A DNA stretch of 64,000 nucleotides from an uncultured Fretibacterium sp. (GTDB lineage: Bacteria > Synergistota > Synergistia > Synergistales > Aminobacteriaceae). Within the stretch, counting starts at the first letter, position 1, and each line of letters starts with the position of its first letter. The stretch spans positions 1 to 64,000 of the forward strand of contig CAMVMK010000002.1 in assembly GCA_947168585.1 (NCBI GenBank), read 5' to 3'. Of the stretch, positions 17,639 to 25,248 are shown in pieces. The position numbers and the translations under genes were made by a program. The notes under the pieces were generated by a model. That model had not been told where the DNA came from. It searched no databases and saw only the letters and a list, made by a program, of their open reading frames with translations.

Positions 17639-18760
17639 ATTGCGGGACTTAAAATGCTTTTTGGGCTTTGAAGTCTGATTTTGTTTTTGCTTGGCCTGTC
17701 TGCCCTTAAATTTTTGATTTTTATTTTCGGGCTTGGCCTTTTCGCTTTGTTCTAATTTTCCTTTTACAATTTTAGGCATTAAAGACGAAGCATTAACTTT
17801 AACTCCTGCGGCGGCTTTTCTAAGCAAAGATCTTTCTTTCAAAGCTGCTACACGTTCGGCGGCGGCTTTTTTCTTTTCGAGCATTTCTTTATCTTCGCCC
17901 CATTCTTCGCCTCTTAAAATTGTTTCTTGAAAATCAGGAAATTCTGTAATTGCAACCGAAACTAAACGGCCGTTAGGAAATCTTATATTTACGTATTCGC
18001 GGCCTAAATCTAAACTTTCAAGAACATAAATTCCCTGATCCGTTTTTATTTTTGCTCCGGGGCCTGGAAGTCTTGACCAAAGTTCCGTGTAAAAATCTTT
18101 TTCGTAAGACATACAGCACATTAAACGCCCGCAAAGCCCTGAAATTTTCGTAGGATTTAATGCACTTCTCTGCTCTTTAACTATTCTGATACTTATCGGC
18201 GAAAAACCTCTAAGCCAATAACTGCAACAGCAAGGACGGCCGCAAGTCGAAAGTCCGCTGACTATACGAGCCTCGTCTCTAATTCCAACCTGACGCATTT
18301 CAATTCGGGTCTTGAACATATGAGCTAAATCCCGGACAAAAAGCCTGAAATCAACGCGCTGTGTTGCAGTGAAATAAAAATAAAATTTTTTTCGGTCAAG
18401 CATATATTCAACGTCAACGAGTTTTAAGTTTAATTTATGCTGCTCTAAAATTTCGCGTGAAACTATCAAGGCTTCTTCTTCGGCGCGGCGGCATTTATAA
18501 TAAGCCTCTGTATCAATGTCGTCAGCAACTTTCACGAATTTTACAGTTTGAAGCATAGCGTTGACGGCGTTCTCGAACTTTGAAGTTGCGCTTTTATATT
18601 TTTCCTGCTGTTCATCGGACAAAGGTCCGCCTAAAAATCCTAATTCATATCCGCGTTCGGACTTAATGACGATGCAGTTAGCATTTTTAATTTTTCTTTC
18701 GTCAACTTTCACGAGCCCGAGATAACGCGGCTTACCAAATATCGTCAAATATATTTTCAA
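17612..18760 (-). CDS. PSP1-domain protein (RicT / YaaT-like)
   Basis: A 382-residue protein with the PSP1 domain in residues 75-280, including the cysteine cluster GRPCCCSYW and GLCGRLMCCMSYE, which in Bacillus RicT takes part in iron-sulfur binding and RNA maturation with RNase Y. The C-terminal 90 residues are lysine- and glutamine-rich and disordered. It sits at the end of tmk-yaaR-holB-yaaT, an order well known from Firmicutes. Its ATG overlaps the holB end by 29 bases. Confidence 0.9.
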   Translation of the reverse strand: MKIYLTIFGKPRYLGLVKVDERKIKNANCIVIKSERGYELGFLGGPLSDEQQEKYKSATSKFENAVNAMLQTVKFVKVADDIDTEAYYKCRRAEEEALIVSREILEQHKLNLKLVDVEYMLDRKKFYFYFTATQRVDFRLFVRDLAHMFKTRIEMRQVGIRDEARIVSGLSTCGRPCCCSYWLRGFSPISIRIVKEQRSALNPTKISGLCGRLMCCMSYEKDFYTELWSRLPGPGAKIKTDQGIYVLESLDLGREYVNIRFPNGRLVSVAITEFPDFQETILRGEEWGEDKEMLEKKKAAAERVAALKERSLLRKAAAGVKVNASSLMPKIVKGKLEQSEKAKPENKNQKFKGRQAKQKQNQTSKPKKHFKSRNKKQTPPSA

Positions 18761-19487
18761 GATTTTGATTTTCTCCTTTTAATGTCATTATAATAACATC
18801 ACAAAGAAATAAAACAGTTAAATTTTTTTTCTCAGCCATAACTCTAAGACGGTCAATTTTGTCAGCTAAAATAAAATTTTTAGAAGATACCGCAAAATTT
18901 TCCCACGCTGATAAATCTTTCAAAATTGTTTCGAGTTCAGCTTTTCGTGTTTTTGCGAGCCATTCGAGCCATTCTGCTTCAGATTTAGGGAGCGGATAAG
19001 ATTCTTTTTCGTCTTCCATATAAATTACGCTGAAATGCGAGCGGCTTCGTAAAGTCGGCAGAAAAAATCTTCCGTCCTCCATTAAAAATAATAAATAAGC
19101 ATGAGCCGGAGGTTCTTCAGAAAGTTTCAATAAAGAATTTGCGGCGGGCTTCAATAATTTATCAGCACACATAATAACGCCCAAACGTCTTTTTGACTCT
19201 AAGGGCTTCAAAGCAATTTCCTCAATTAAACCTCGCGCCGAATTTTTATATTCAGCTTCGGTCATAGTGTCGGAATTTCCGATAGGAGCAGGCTTGTCAA
19301 CAGAGCCGATAATAATTAAATCCGGGTGTCCGGGCCTGTAACTTCCTAAAATTAAATCCGCTAAAGTTTCAATAATTTCAGCGTGAAATTTTTTAGGCGC
19401 GGCTATAGCCCTGCAGTGGGGAATATTTCCGGCTTCGGTTTCTCTTAAAATTTCCTGCCACGTTACATTAACAGAGAGATCAGACAA
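18732..19487 (-). CDS. holB: DNA polymerase III delta-prime-like subunit
   Basis: A 251-residue protein with the clamp-loader pattern: LKPLESKRRLGVIMCADKL, then NSLLKLSEEPPAHAYLLFL and LPTLRSRSHF. A nucleotide-binding P-loop is absent, as expected for delta-prime. It would load the sliding clamp with DnaX and HolA. Position between yaaR and yaaT supports the call. The protein is shorter than many family members, lacking most of the C-terminal collar domain. Confidence 0.85.
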   Translation of the reverse strand: MSDLSVNVTWQEILRETEAGNIPHCRAIAAPKKFHAEIIETLADLILGSYRPGHPDLIIIGSVDKPAPIGNSDTMTEAEYKNSARGLIEEIALKPLESKRRLGVIMCADKLLKPAANSLLKLSEEPPAHAYLLFLMEDGRFFLPTLRSRSHFSVIYMEDEKESYPLPKSEAEWLEWLAKTRKAELETILKDLSAWENFAVSSKNFILADKIDRLRVMAEKKNLTVLFLCDVIIMTLKGENQNLENIFDDIW

Positions 19488-19933
19488 CCCTTAATTTCCT
19501 CCATTAAAGCAAGAGCCTTAGTCCTGTTGCCCTCGTATAAAAAAGCCTCTTCAAGTTCTTCCATAGCTTCTTCAGCGCGTTCGATAGTTACATATAATTT
19601 TCGGTCTGTTTTGCGCCACCTCATATCGCGCTTAATTCTCATTCCTTGAGCGGCACGCTTTAATAATTCATGCAGGACGCTTCTATATTCTTCAATTAAA
19701 CGTCCGCCTGGAAAAACTGAAAGTCTATCAGAGAGTTCATAGAGCTGATCTAATAAATCTTCAAGCTCCGTAGACTCCATTACGGCCTCAAAAGAAAATT
19801 CCGAAGGCGTTACAGCTGAAGCCGGATCTGTGTGATGCCCCATTCCCCCGCCGCCGGATTCTATTCTGTGCTGAGGCGTTGAAGACGGAGACGGCTGGCC
19901 GTCCGTGCGCCTTTTAACTTGAATACCTGCCAT
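19463..19933 (-). CDS. YaaR family protein (DUF327)
   Basis: A 156-residue helical protein with a low-complexity N-terminus (residues 1-40) and the DUF327 core ELLKRAAQGMRIKRDMRWRK in the second half. Its role is unknown in any organism that I can recall. It overlaps tmk upstream by 20 bases and holB downstream by 25 bases, a tightly packed operon. Confidence 0.85.
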   Translation of the reverse strand: MAGIQVKRRTDGQPSPSSTPQHRIESGGGGMGHHTDPASAVTPSEFSFEAVMESTELEDLLDQLYELSDRLSVFPGGRLIEEYRSVLHELLKRAAQGMRIKRDMRWRKTDRKLYVTIERAEEAMEELEEAFLYEGNRTKALALMEEIKGCLISLLM

Positions 19934-20540
19934 TAGAATAACCCGCTCCGGCTGATAAAAACAGTCCTGTTATAATACGCTGAAAAACTTCGTCCTCGTT
20001 GAGATTATCGCAGAAAATTCTAATAAATCCCGCTAAAAAATTTCTGTAATAATCCGAAACTTTTTTAATTAGCTCTAAGCCTTCAGCTTCAAATTTATCA
20101 TTTTGATTATTTCGAGCCTTAACTCTTTCAAAAGCAATTTCGGGCGATAAATCCAAAAGAATTTTTACATCAGGCAGAGGAAAACAGCAGTCATTTATTA
20201 AATGCTCAACGATAAAACTATCAACTCCATGTCCGCCGGTTTGATAAGCGCGGGTCGAATCTTCATAGCGTTCGCAAATTACAAAATTTCCGGCTTCTAA
20301 ATTCGGCTTGATAATTTTTTCTACGTGTTCGGCACGGTCAGCTAAAAATAATAAAAGTTCGGACATTTTGCTTAAATCTTTGCGGCCTAAAATTAATTCA
20401 CGCAAATTATAAGGCTCGGCAGTTTTAATAACTTTCCGGCCTGTAGAGTCCTCTAAAAATTTTGCGAGTTTAACGGCCTGTGTAGATTTTCCGCAGCCGT
20501 CAACGCCCTCAAAAACTATAAATAATCCTTTACTTTTCAT
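19914..20540 (-). CDS. tmk: Thymidylate kinase
   Basis: A 208-residue kinase with the P-loop FEGVDGCGKSTQ at 10-21, the DR(Y/W) region FVICERYEDSTRAYQ and an LDLSPEIAFERVKAR motif. It phosphorylates dTMP to dTDP for DNA synthesis. It overlaps the S55 peptidase end by 11 bases. Confidence 0.95.
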   Translation of the reverse strand: MKSKGLFIVFEGVDGCGKSTQAVKLAKFLEDSTGRKVIKTAEPYNLRELILGRKDLSKMSELLLFLADRAEHVEKIIKPNLEAGNFVICERYEDSTRAYQTGGHGVDSFIVEHLINDCCFPLPDVKILLDLSPEIAFERVKARNNQNDKFEAEGLELIKKVSDYYRNFLAGFIRIFCDNLNEDEVFQRIITGLFLSAGAGYSNGRYSS

Positions 20541-22233
20541 TATTTTTTTCTCCTGAATTTACGTGAATAATTCTCTTCATCATGCCGTCAATAACATAAT
20601 CGGAACTGAAAATTTTTAGATTACCCTCTTTAATACGGCGTTCTTTTGTTTCGCTCAAAAATTCAAGTTCTTCGGGCAAAAAATCTTCTCCATCGTCATT
20701 TTTATTTTTATTCAGGGCATTTTTGAGAGCCTCGCCGAGAGTGTCGGAATTAATCTCGATAAATAATTCGTTAGCAGCGTCCGCCGCTTTGAACTCCGCG
20801 AACATTCTTTCAAGACTGTCAACGGTTTTCAAGCCCTCTTCAATAGCTATCTGGTGCATAGGTTCAACACCGCCGCCCCTTACAACAACTTCAACAACTC
20901 CTGAAGCATTTTCGGGGATTTTTAACTTAAAAATTTTTTCTGTGATTTCTTTGCGCCAGCTCCGCAATTTAATTTTAACTTCAACTTCTTCGCCGGGCTT
21001 GGCCGAATCCGGGACTATAACGTCTTCAATTCTTAAAACTTTAGGCTGTTGAGTAGCTTCGACAGTCAAAATAAATCCCGAAGGCATAATCTCATTAAAA
21101 GGCTGTGTCATGTAAGTATTAATAATTTCAATCGAGTCTTTCAAAGCCTCGTTCACAACGTCTTCATCAGAGAAAAAAATATCGCTCCTTGCAAAACCGT
21201 TTTTAATGTTAGCTCCCTCGACTCGCAAATTTATTTTCATTGTTCCCTGCCCTTTGCGTCCCCAAGCCTCAGTGATTAAACCTTTGTAAACTTCCTCGAT
21301 TAATTTTGCGCTCAAAAATTCGTCAGGAATAACTCGGAATTTATATTTACTCTGCTTCCCCGTGTCTAAATTTTTGAATTTTAATTCAGCCTCAAAAGAT
21401 TTAGCAAAAACTCCTGTCCGGCCTCCGATAACTTCTTCACGGTCTTGAGTTACTACACCGTTAATATATAAAGGGCTTGCGAGTTTGAAAGGAAAAGAAT
21501 AACTGTCGACAGTTTCATGAATAAAAGCCCCCGCTGACGGATAAGAGACACGGCCTCTATTTAAGAAATCGTGGCCGAAAGCTAAAAATTTTCCGTCTTT
21601 TGAAGTCGCGGTTACAGTTCCGGCGGCTGAAACTTCAACATCTCCCCAGACTAATAACGCGGCTACAGCATCGCCGGGCTTGAAATTTATATTTTTAATT
21701 TCGAGATTTCCTGAACTTAAAGAAATTCCCTGATTGACATTGAGGCCAAGAACTTTGCTAAGTCTTGAAACAGAGTCGGCATTAATTCCTGCGACAGAAA
21801 TATTAAAAGTTTTTAATTCCTCACTCCTCACTCCTAACTCCTCACCGCTGTTAAAACTTTTTATCATTGCTTCGATCGGAGTAACGACTGCTAAAGATTG
21901 GTCGGAATTATCCCAGCCGCTTCTGATACCGCCGATTAATTTATTTTTTATGAAAACGGGCGAGCCGCTCATGCCTTGAGCGAGTTTATTTCTGCCGGTG
22001 AATTTAATCAAAATTTTGTTTTTCATGATAGAGCCGGGCTTTTCGGGAATAACGCTGACAATTTTAACGGGCATTTTTACTGGTTCAGTGCCTTTCACGA
22101 CCGTCAAAATATAACCTGACATGCCGGGCTTAAGTTCTTGAGTTGTGATTATAGGTTGCTCAGGGACAAAATTTTCAGCACTAACCGGAGCAGACAATAA
22201 CATAATCATCAAAATATAAATAAATTTTTTCAT
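20530..22233 (-). CDS. SpoIVB-type (S55) serine peptidase domain protein, exported
   Basis: A 567-residue protein with a signal peptide (residues 1-19, ending PVSA) and an S55 domain whose nucleophile region is QGMSGSPVF at 86-94. In Bacillus, SpoIVB cleaves SpoIVFA during sporulation; Synergistota do not sporulate and the substrate is unknown. Residues 131-140, [10 protein letters not shown], are the translation of a heptamer array inserted in frame at 21817-21846. The ribosome-binding sequence (AAGGAGTTAGGA) is itself part of a heptamer array. First downstream neighbour of prfB, ahead of tmk. Confidence 0.85.
   Translation of the reverse strand: MKKFIYILMIMLLSAPVSAENFVPEQPIITTQELKPGMSGYILTVVKGTEPVKMPVKIVSVIPEKPGSIMKNKILIKFTGRNKLAQGMSGSPVFIKNKLIGGIRSGWDNSDQSLAVVTPIEAMIKSFNSGEELGVRSEELKTFNISVAGINADSVSRLSKVLGLNVNQGISLSSGNLEIKNINFKPGDAVAALLVWGDVEVSAAGTVTATSKDGKFLAFGHDFLNRGRVSYPSAGAFIHETVDSYSFPFKLASPLYINGVVTQDREEVIGGRTGVFAKSFEAELKFKNLDTGKQSKYKFRVIPDEFLSAKLIEEVYKGLITEAWGRKGQGTMKINLRVEGANIKNGFARSDIFFSDEDVVNEALKDSIEIINTYMTQPFNEIMPSGFILTVEATQQPKVLRIEDVIVPDSAKPGEEVEVKIKLRSWRKEITEKIFKLKIPENASGVVEVVVRGGGVEPMHQIAIEEGLKTVDSLERMFAEFKAADAANELFIEINSDTLGEALKNALNKNKNDDGEDFLPEELEFLSETKERRIKEGNLKIFSSDYVIDGMMKRIIHVNSGEKNNEK
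21817..21846 (-). repeat. Heptamer array translated inside the S55 peptidase gene
   Basis: Four 7-mers (GTGAGGA, GTTAGGA, GTGAGGA, GTGAGGA) read on the coding strand and yield [10 protein letters not shown], a peptide also found at the CobT C-terminus. Confidence 0.85.
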
Positions 22234-22307
22234 TCCTAACTCCTTTGTTTAAGTGAGAAATGAGGGATGAAGAATGTTTTTAACTCCTCACTCCTAACTC
22301 CTAACTG
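22231..22307. repeat. Heptamer arrays in both orientations between prfB and the S55 gene
   Basis: Minus-oriented arrays at 22281-22307 and 22231-22245 flank a plus-oriented stretch at 22253-22275, giving an imperfect inverted repeat. The prfB stop codon TAG and the S55 ribosome-binding sequence both come from repeat units. Confidence 0.8.
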
Positions 22308-23405
22308 TTTTTTCTTGCTTTTTGTTTTAGAAATTCCATTATAAAATCATTAATATCGCCGTCTAAAACTGCTTGAATATTTCCTTTTTCAAAATTAGTC
22401 CTGTGATCTTTGACGAGAGTGTAAGGGTGAAGAACATAGCTTCTAATTTGACTGCCCCAAGTAGATTCTTTTTTGTCGCCGACGATTGAATTTAATTCTT
22501 CCTGACGTTCCTGCAAAGCTAAATCATATAAACGGCTTTTCAAAACGTGCATAGCTGTCTGACGGTTCATTAACTGCGAGCGTTCATTTTGGCACGTTAC
22601 GACAATCCCTGACGGAATATGAGTAATTCTGACGGCTGAGTCAGTTCTGTTGACGTATTGTCCGCCCGCGCCGCTTGCCCTGAAAGTATCAATTTTCAAA
22701 TCTTCGGGCTTAATTTCTATATCAACATCATCAGAAAATTCCGGCGAAACTAAAACGGACGCGAAACTCGTGTGTCTTCTATGAGCCGAATCAAACGGAG
22801 AAATTCTAACGAGCCTGTGAACTCCGCGTTCAGCTTTCAAAAATCCGTAAGCATAAGAGCCGTTAATCATAACTGTTGCGTTTTTAATTCCTTCGCCCTC
22901 GTCAGCGGTTGCCTCGATAACGCTTGCTTTGAAACCCTCGCGTTCGCAGTATCTTAAATACATCCGCAATAACATTCCGGCCCAGTCTTGAGAGTCTAAA
23001 CCGCCGCTCCCTGCGTGGATCATTAAAATTGCGTTTGCGTTGTCGTGTTCGTCATTGAGTAATAATAAAAGGCTTGCGCGTTCTAATTCTTCGCGGAGTT
23101 TTGCGGCATTATCCTTAAATTCTTTTTCTAATTCGCTGTCATCGGACTCGGCTAATAATTCTTCGAGAGTTTCTAAGTCATCGAAAGAGTTTTTGATTTT
23201 CTTCCAGCTGTCGAGCCTCGAATTAACCTGCGATAATTCTTTCAAAATATCTTCATGAGATTTAGAAGTCCAGAAATCGGGCTTTGAAGTTTCTTCCGTG
23301 AGAATTTTCGAGCGCGCGCTTAAATTTTCGAGGTCAAAGACTGTCCTGCACGTTCTGAACAAGTCCGCGCAGTTCTTCCAGTTCTGATTTAATATTTATG
23401 TCCAT
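22301..23405 (-). CDS. prfB: Peptide chain release factor 2, with programmed +1 frameshift
   Basis: The full gene starts at ATG 23405 (MDINIKSELEELRG) and reaches an in-frame TGA at codon 24 (23336-23334) in the context CTT TGA C; the remaining 344 residues continue in the +1 frame as DLENLSARSKI. The product is about 367 residues and has the GGQ motif in GAGGQYVNRTDSAVR. RF2 reads UGA and UAA stops, and low RF2 favours the frameshift, so this is the classic autoregulation. AGGA lies a few bases before the slip codon. A frame starting at 23362 (MFRTCR) is an artefact. Doublet element B lies upstream, about 118 bases from its end to this ATG. Confidence 0.95.
23333..23348 (-). promoter_or_regulatory. 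RF2 programmed +1 frameshift site
   Basis: Reading on the minus strand, CAGGACAGT precedes CTT TGA C. CTT is codon 23, TGA codon 24; skipping the T gives GAC and restores the long frame. Confidence 0.93.
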
Positions 23406-23524
23406 AAAAAAATTTTTTGCTTCTTTCTAAAAGATTTCTAAATTTATTTTTTACCGTTGAAATTATATCTTAAAGAAATAAGAACGCGGAAAAAATTTTG
23501 AAATTTTAATTTGAAAATTAAACT

Positions 23525-23639
23525 CGTGAGCTTCGACAGGCGCGAAAAATTTTTGAGATTTTTGTAGTTGAAAATGTAGTTGAAAAAATTTTTTTCTCTG
23601 AGAATTTTTTTCGATAAAGAAATTTAATTTATTATAGCA
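23525..23639 (-). repeat. Doublet element B, reading towards prfB
   Basis: On the minus strand: TGC-TATAAT at 23639-23631, two identical 12-mers TTTTCAACTACA at 23586-23563, an A5/U5 hairpin candidate, and CTCACG starting at 23530, 33 nt after the pair. Closest to element A. Confidence 0.72.
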
Positions 23640-23681
23640 CTAAAAAATTTCTCACCCCTCACCTCTAACTTGATTTAAGCG

Positions 23682-23690
23682 TGCTATAAT
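23682..23690 (+). promoter_or_regulatory. Extended -10 promoter for the 23730 operon
   Basis: TGC-TATAAT 39 bases before the ATG at 23730, with no good -35 at the usual distance. Confidence 0.55.
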
Positions 23691-23729
23691 CTTGACGCAA
23701 AAATTTTTTAAGTTAAGGAGTGTTTTAAG

Positions 23730-23888
23730 ATGTATTTTGATCCGGGCATCGGAAGTTTAATAATTCAAGCCTTAGTCGGCATACTGGCCGTCGGGGGGGG
23801 GTACCTCGTTTTAGCGAAAACTAAAATAAAAGATTTCTTCTCAGGCAAAAAAGCAGACGACAACGCAAACCATGACGACGAACTCTAA
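23730..23888 (+). CDS. Small DPGxGS membrane protein, 52 residues
   Basis: Starts MYFDPGIGSLIIQALVGILA, continues with a single hydrophobic segment, and ends in a charged tail KADDNANHDDEL. Proteins opening with a DPGTGS-like motif commonly precede a methyltransferase and a sulfatase-like enzyme in surface-polymer loci; that is exactly the arrangement here. AAGGAG precedes the ATG. The stop lies 17 bases inside the next gene, so translation may be coupled. A run of nine G at 23793-23801 encodes GGG in the membrane segment; one G more or fewer gives an early stop. Function unknown. Confidence 0.8.
   Translation: MYFDPGIGSLIIQALVGILAVGGGYLVLAKTKIKDFFSGKKADDNANHDDEL
23793..23801 (+). repeat. 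G9 homopolymer inside the small membrane protein gene
   Basis: Encodes three glycines in the frame shown. G10 or G8 each lead to a stop within about a dozen codons, which would end translation before the overlap with the methyltransferase gene. Confidence 0.75.
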
Positions 23889-25245
23889 TAGAGAATTTAG
23901 TTCGTTCCGCGATCCTTCAGGTTGTGTCTTTGTCGAAAACAATGATGTTTACAGGCGAATCGCTCCGTCATACTTTGAACAGTATCACGCCTTAATGAGC
24001 GCGCTTTATGATGAGCTTATAAAGTTTAACGCCTTAATACCTCACGAGGAAATTCACGAAAACGAACAGGAAATTTTAATCAAGCCTGAAAAAATCCCTT
24101 TTATTTCTTATCCATATGAATGGTCATTCGGGGAATTAAAAGACGCGGCTCTCTTGACGCTCAAAATTCACCGCCGCGCAATGAAACATAATTTAATTCT
24201 CAAAGACGCAAGCGCGTATAACATTCAATTCCGCAACGGACAGCCGGTCTTAATCGATACTCTTTCATTCGATTTTTATAACGAGGGCGAACCTTGGGGA
24301 GCTTACGGACAATTCTGCAGACATTTTTTAGCACCGCTGCTTTTAATGGCTTACAAGGACATCAGATTGAATAAACTTTTGAGCCTTTTTATTGACGGCG
24401 TGCCTTTGGACTTAGCTGCGAGTTTGCTCGGAGGCAGGGGAGGATTTTTTGCGCTTCAGCATATCGTTTGGCATTCAAAGAGCGTTGCGAAACACGAGAC
24501 TGACGGACGGAAAAAATCAAAATTCAAGGACGTTAAAATCAAAATTTCACGCGAAAAACATTTAGCTTTAATCGAGGCTTTAATTCGCGGCATTGAAAAA
24601 TTGAAATTAAAGAATGTCGTTACTGAATGGGGCGATTACTACGCCAACACAAATTACACGCCCGAGTCGAGCGGCGCAAAAAGTAATTTAGTCCGGGAAT
24701 TTTTGAAAATTTTACAGCCCGTTTCAGTTTGGGATTTAGGAGCAAATGACGGAACTTATTCACGGCTTGCCTTAGAAAACGGCGCGAACGTTACAGCTTT
24801 TGACATTGACCCCGTAGCGGTCGAGAGAAATTATCAGAGCGTCAAAAAATCTCACGAGGCTATGCTTCCGTTAATTTTGGATTTAACTAATCCGAGTCCG
24901 GGCATAGGTTTTGCGAACAAAGAACGAACGACAATAACCGAACGTCAAGAACCTGACTGCGTTATGGCGTTGGCTGTGATACATCATTTAGCGATCTCGA
25001 ATAATTTGCCGTTAGAAATGTTAGCGGCGTGGTTTGCGTCAATGACGAGGGGATTAATAATTGAGTTTGTTCCGAAAGAAGATTCGCAGGTTGAGTTATT
25101 GCTTGCGACACGGCGGGACATTTTCCCGAATTACAAACAAGAATGTTTCGAGAAAATTTTTAGCGGGTATTTTAATCTCAAGAAGAAAGAGAATATTGAA
25201 GGCTCGAAGCGAGTTTTGTACTGCTTTGAACGAAAGGAGAAATAA
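23872..25245 (+). CDS. SAM-dependent methyltransferase of a surface-polymer locus
   Basis: A 457-residue protein. The second half holds a class I methyltransferase fold: VWDLGANDGTYSRLA near residue 284 binds S-adenosylmethionine, followed by VTAFDIDPVAVERN and CVMALAVIHHL. The first half resembles the nodulation-type methyltransferases found next to membrane phosphatases or sulfatases. No membrane segment. It overlaps the small membrane protein by 17 bases and is followed 3 bases later by the sulfatase-like gene. Substrate unknown; a lipid or glycan acceptor is a guess from context. Confidence 0.8.
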   Translation: MTTNSNREFSSFRDPSGCVFVENNDVYRRIAPSYFEQYHALMSALYDELIKFNALIPHEEIHENEQEILIKPEKIPFISYPYEWSFGELKDAALLTLKIHRRAMKHNLILKDASAYNIQFRNGQPVLIDTLSFDFYNEGEPWGAYGQFCRHFLAPLLLMAYKDIRLNKLLSLFIDGVPLDLAASLLGGRGGFFALQHIVWHSKSVAKHETDGRKKSKFKDVKIKISREKHLALIEALIRGIEKLKLKNVVTEWGDYYANTNYTPESSGAKSNLVREFLKILQPVSVWDLGANDGTYSRLALENGANVTAFDIDPVAVERNYQSVKKSHEAMLPLILDLTNPSPGIGFANKERTTITERQEPDCVMALAVIHHLAISNNLPLEMLAAWFASMTRGLIIEFVPKEDSQVELLLATRRDIFPNYKQECFEKIFSGYFNLKKKENIEGSKRVLYCFERKEK

Positions 25246-25248
25246 AAT

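Larger units (their letters stand above)
23406..23729. other. Divergent intergenic region of 324 bp with element B and two promoters
   Basis: Holds a TATAAT at about 23465 (minus) near prfB, doublet element B, a heptamer-like stretch at 23650-23668, and a plus-strand extended -10 (TGCTATAAT, 23682-23690) for the small membrane protein gene. Confidence 0.6.

Noticed and set aside
22301-23362. prfB starting at MFRTCR
   Set aside because: The first nine codons are out of frame with the true N-terminus; the CTT TGA C frameshift from ATG 23405 explains the gene.
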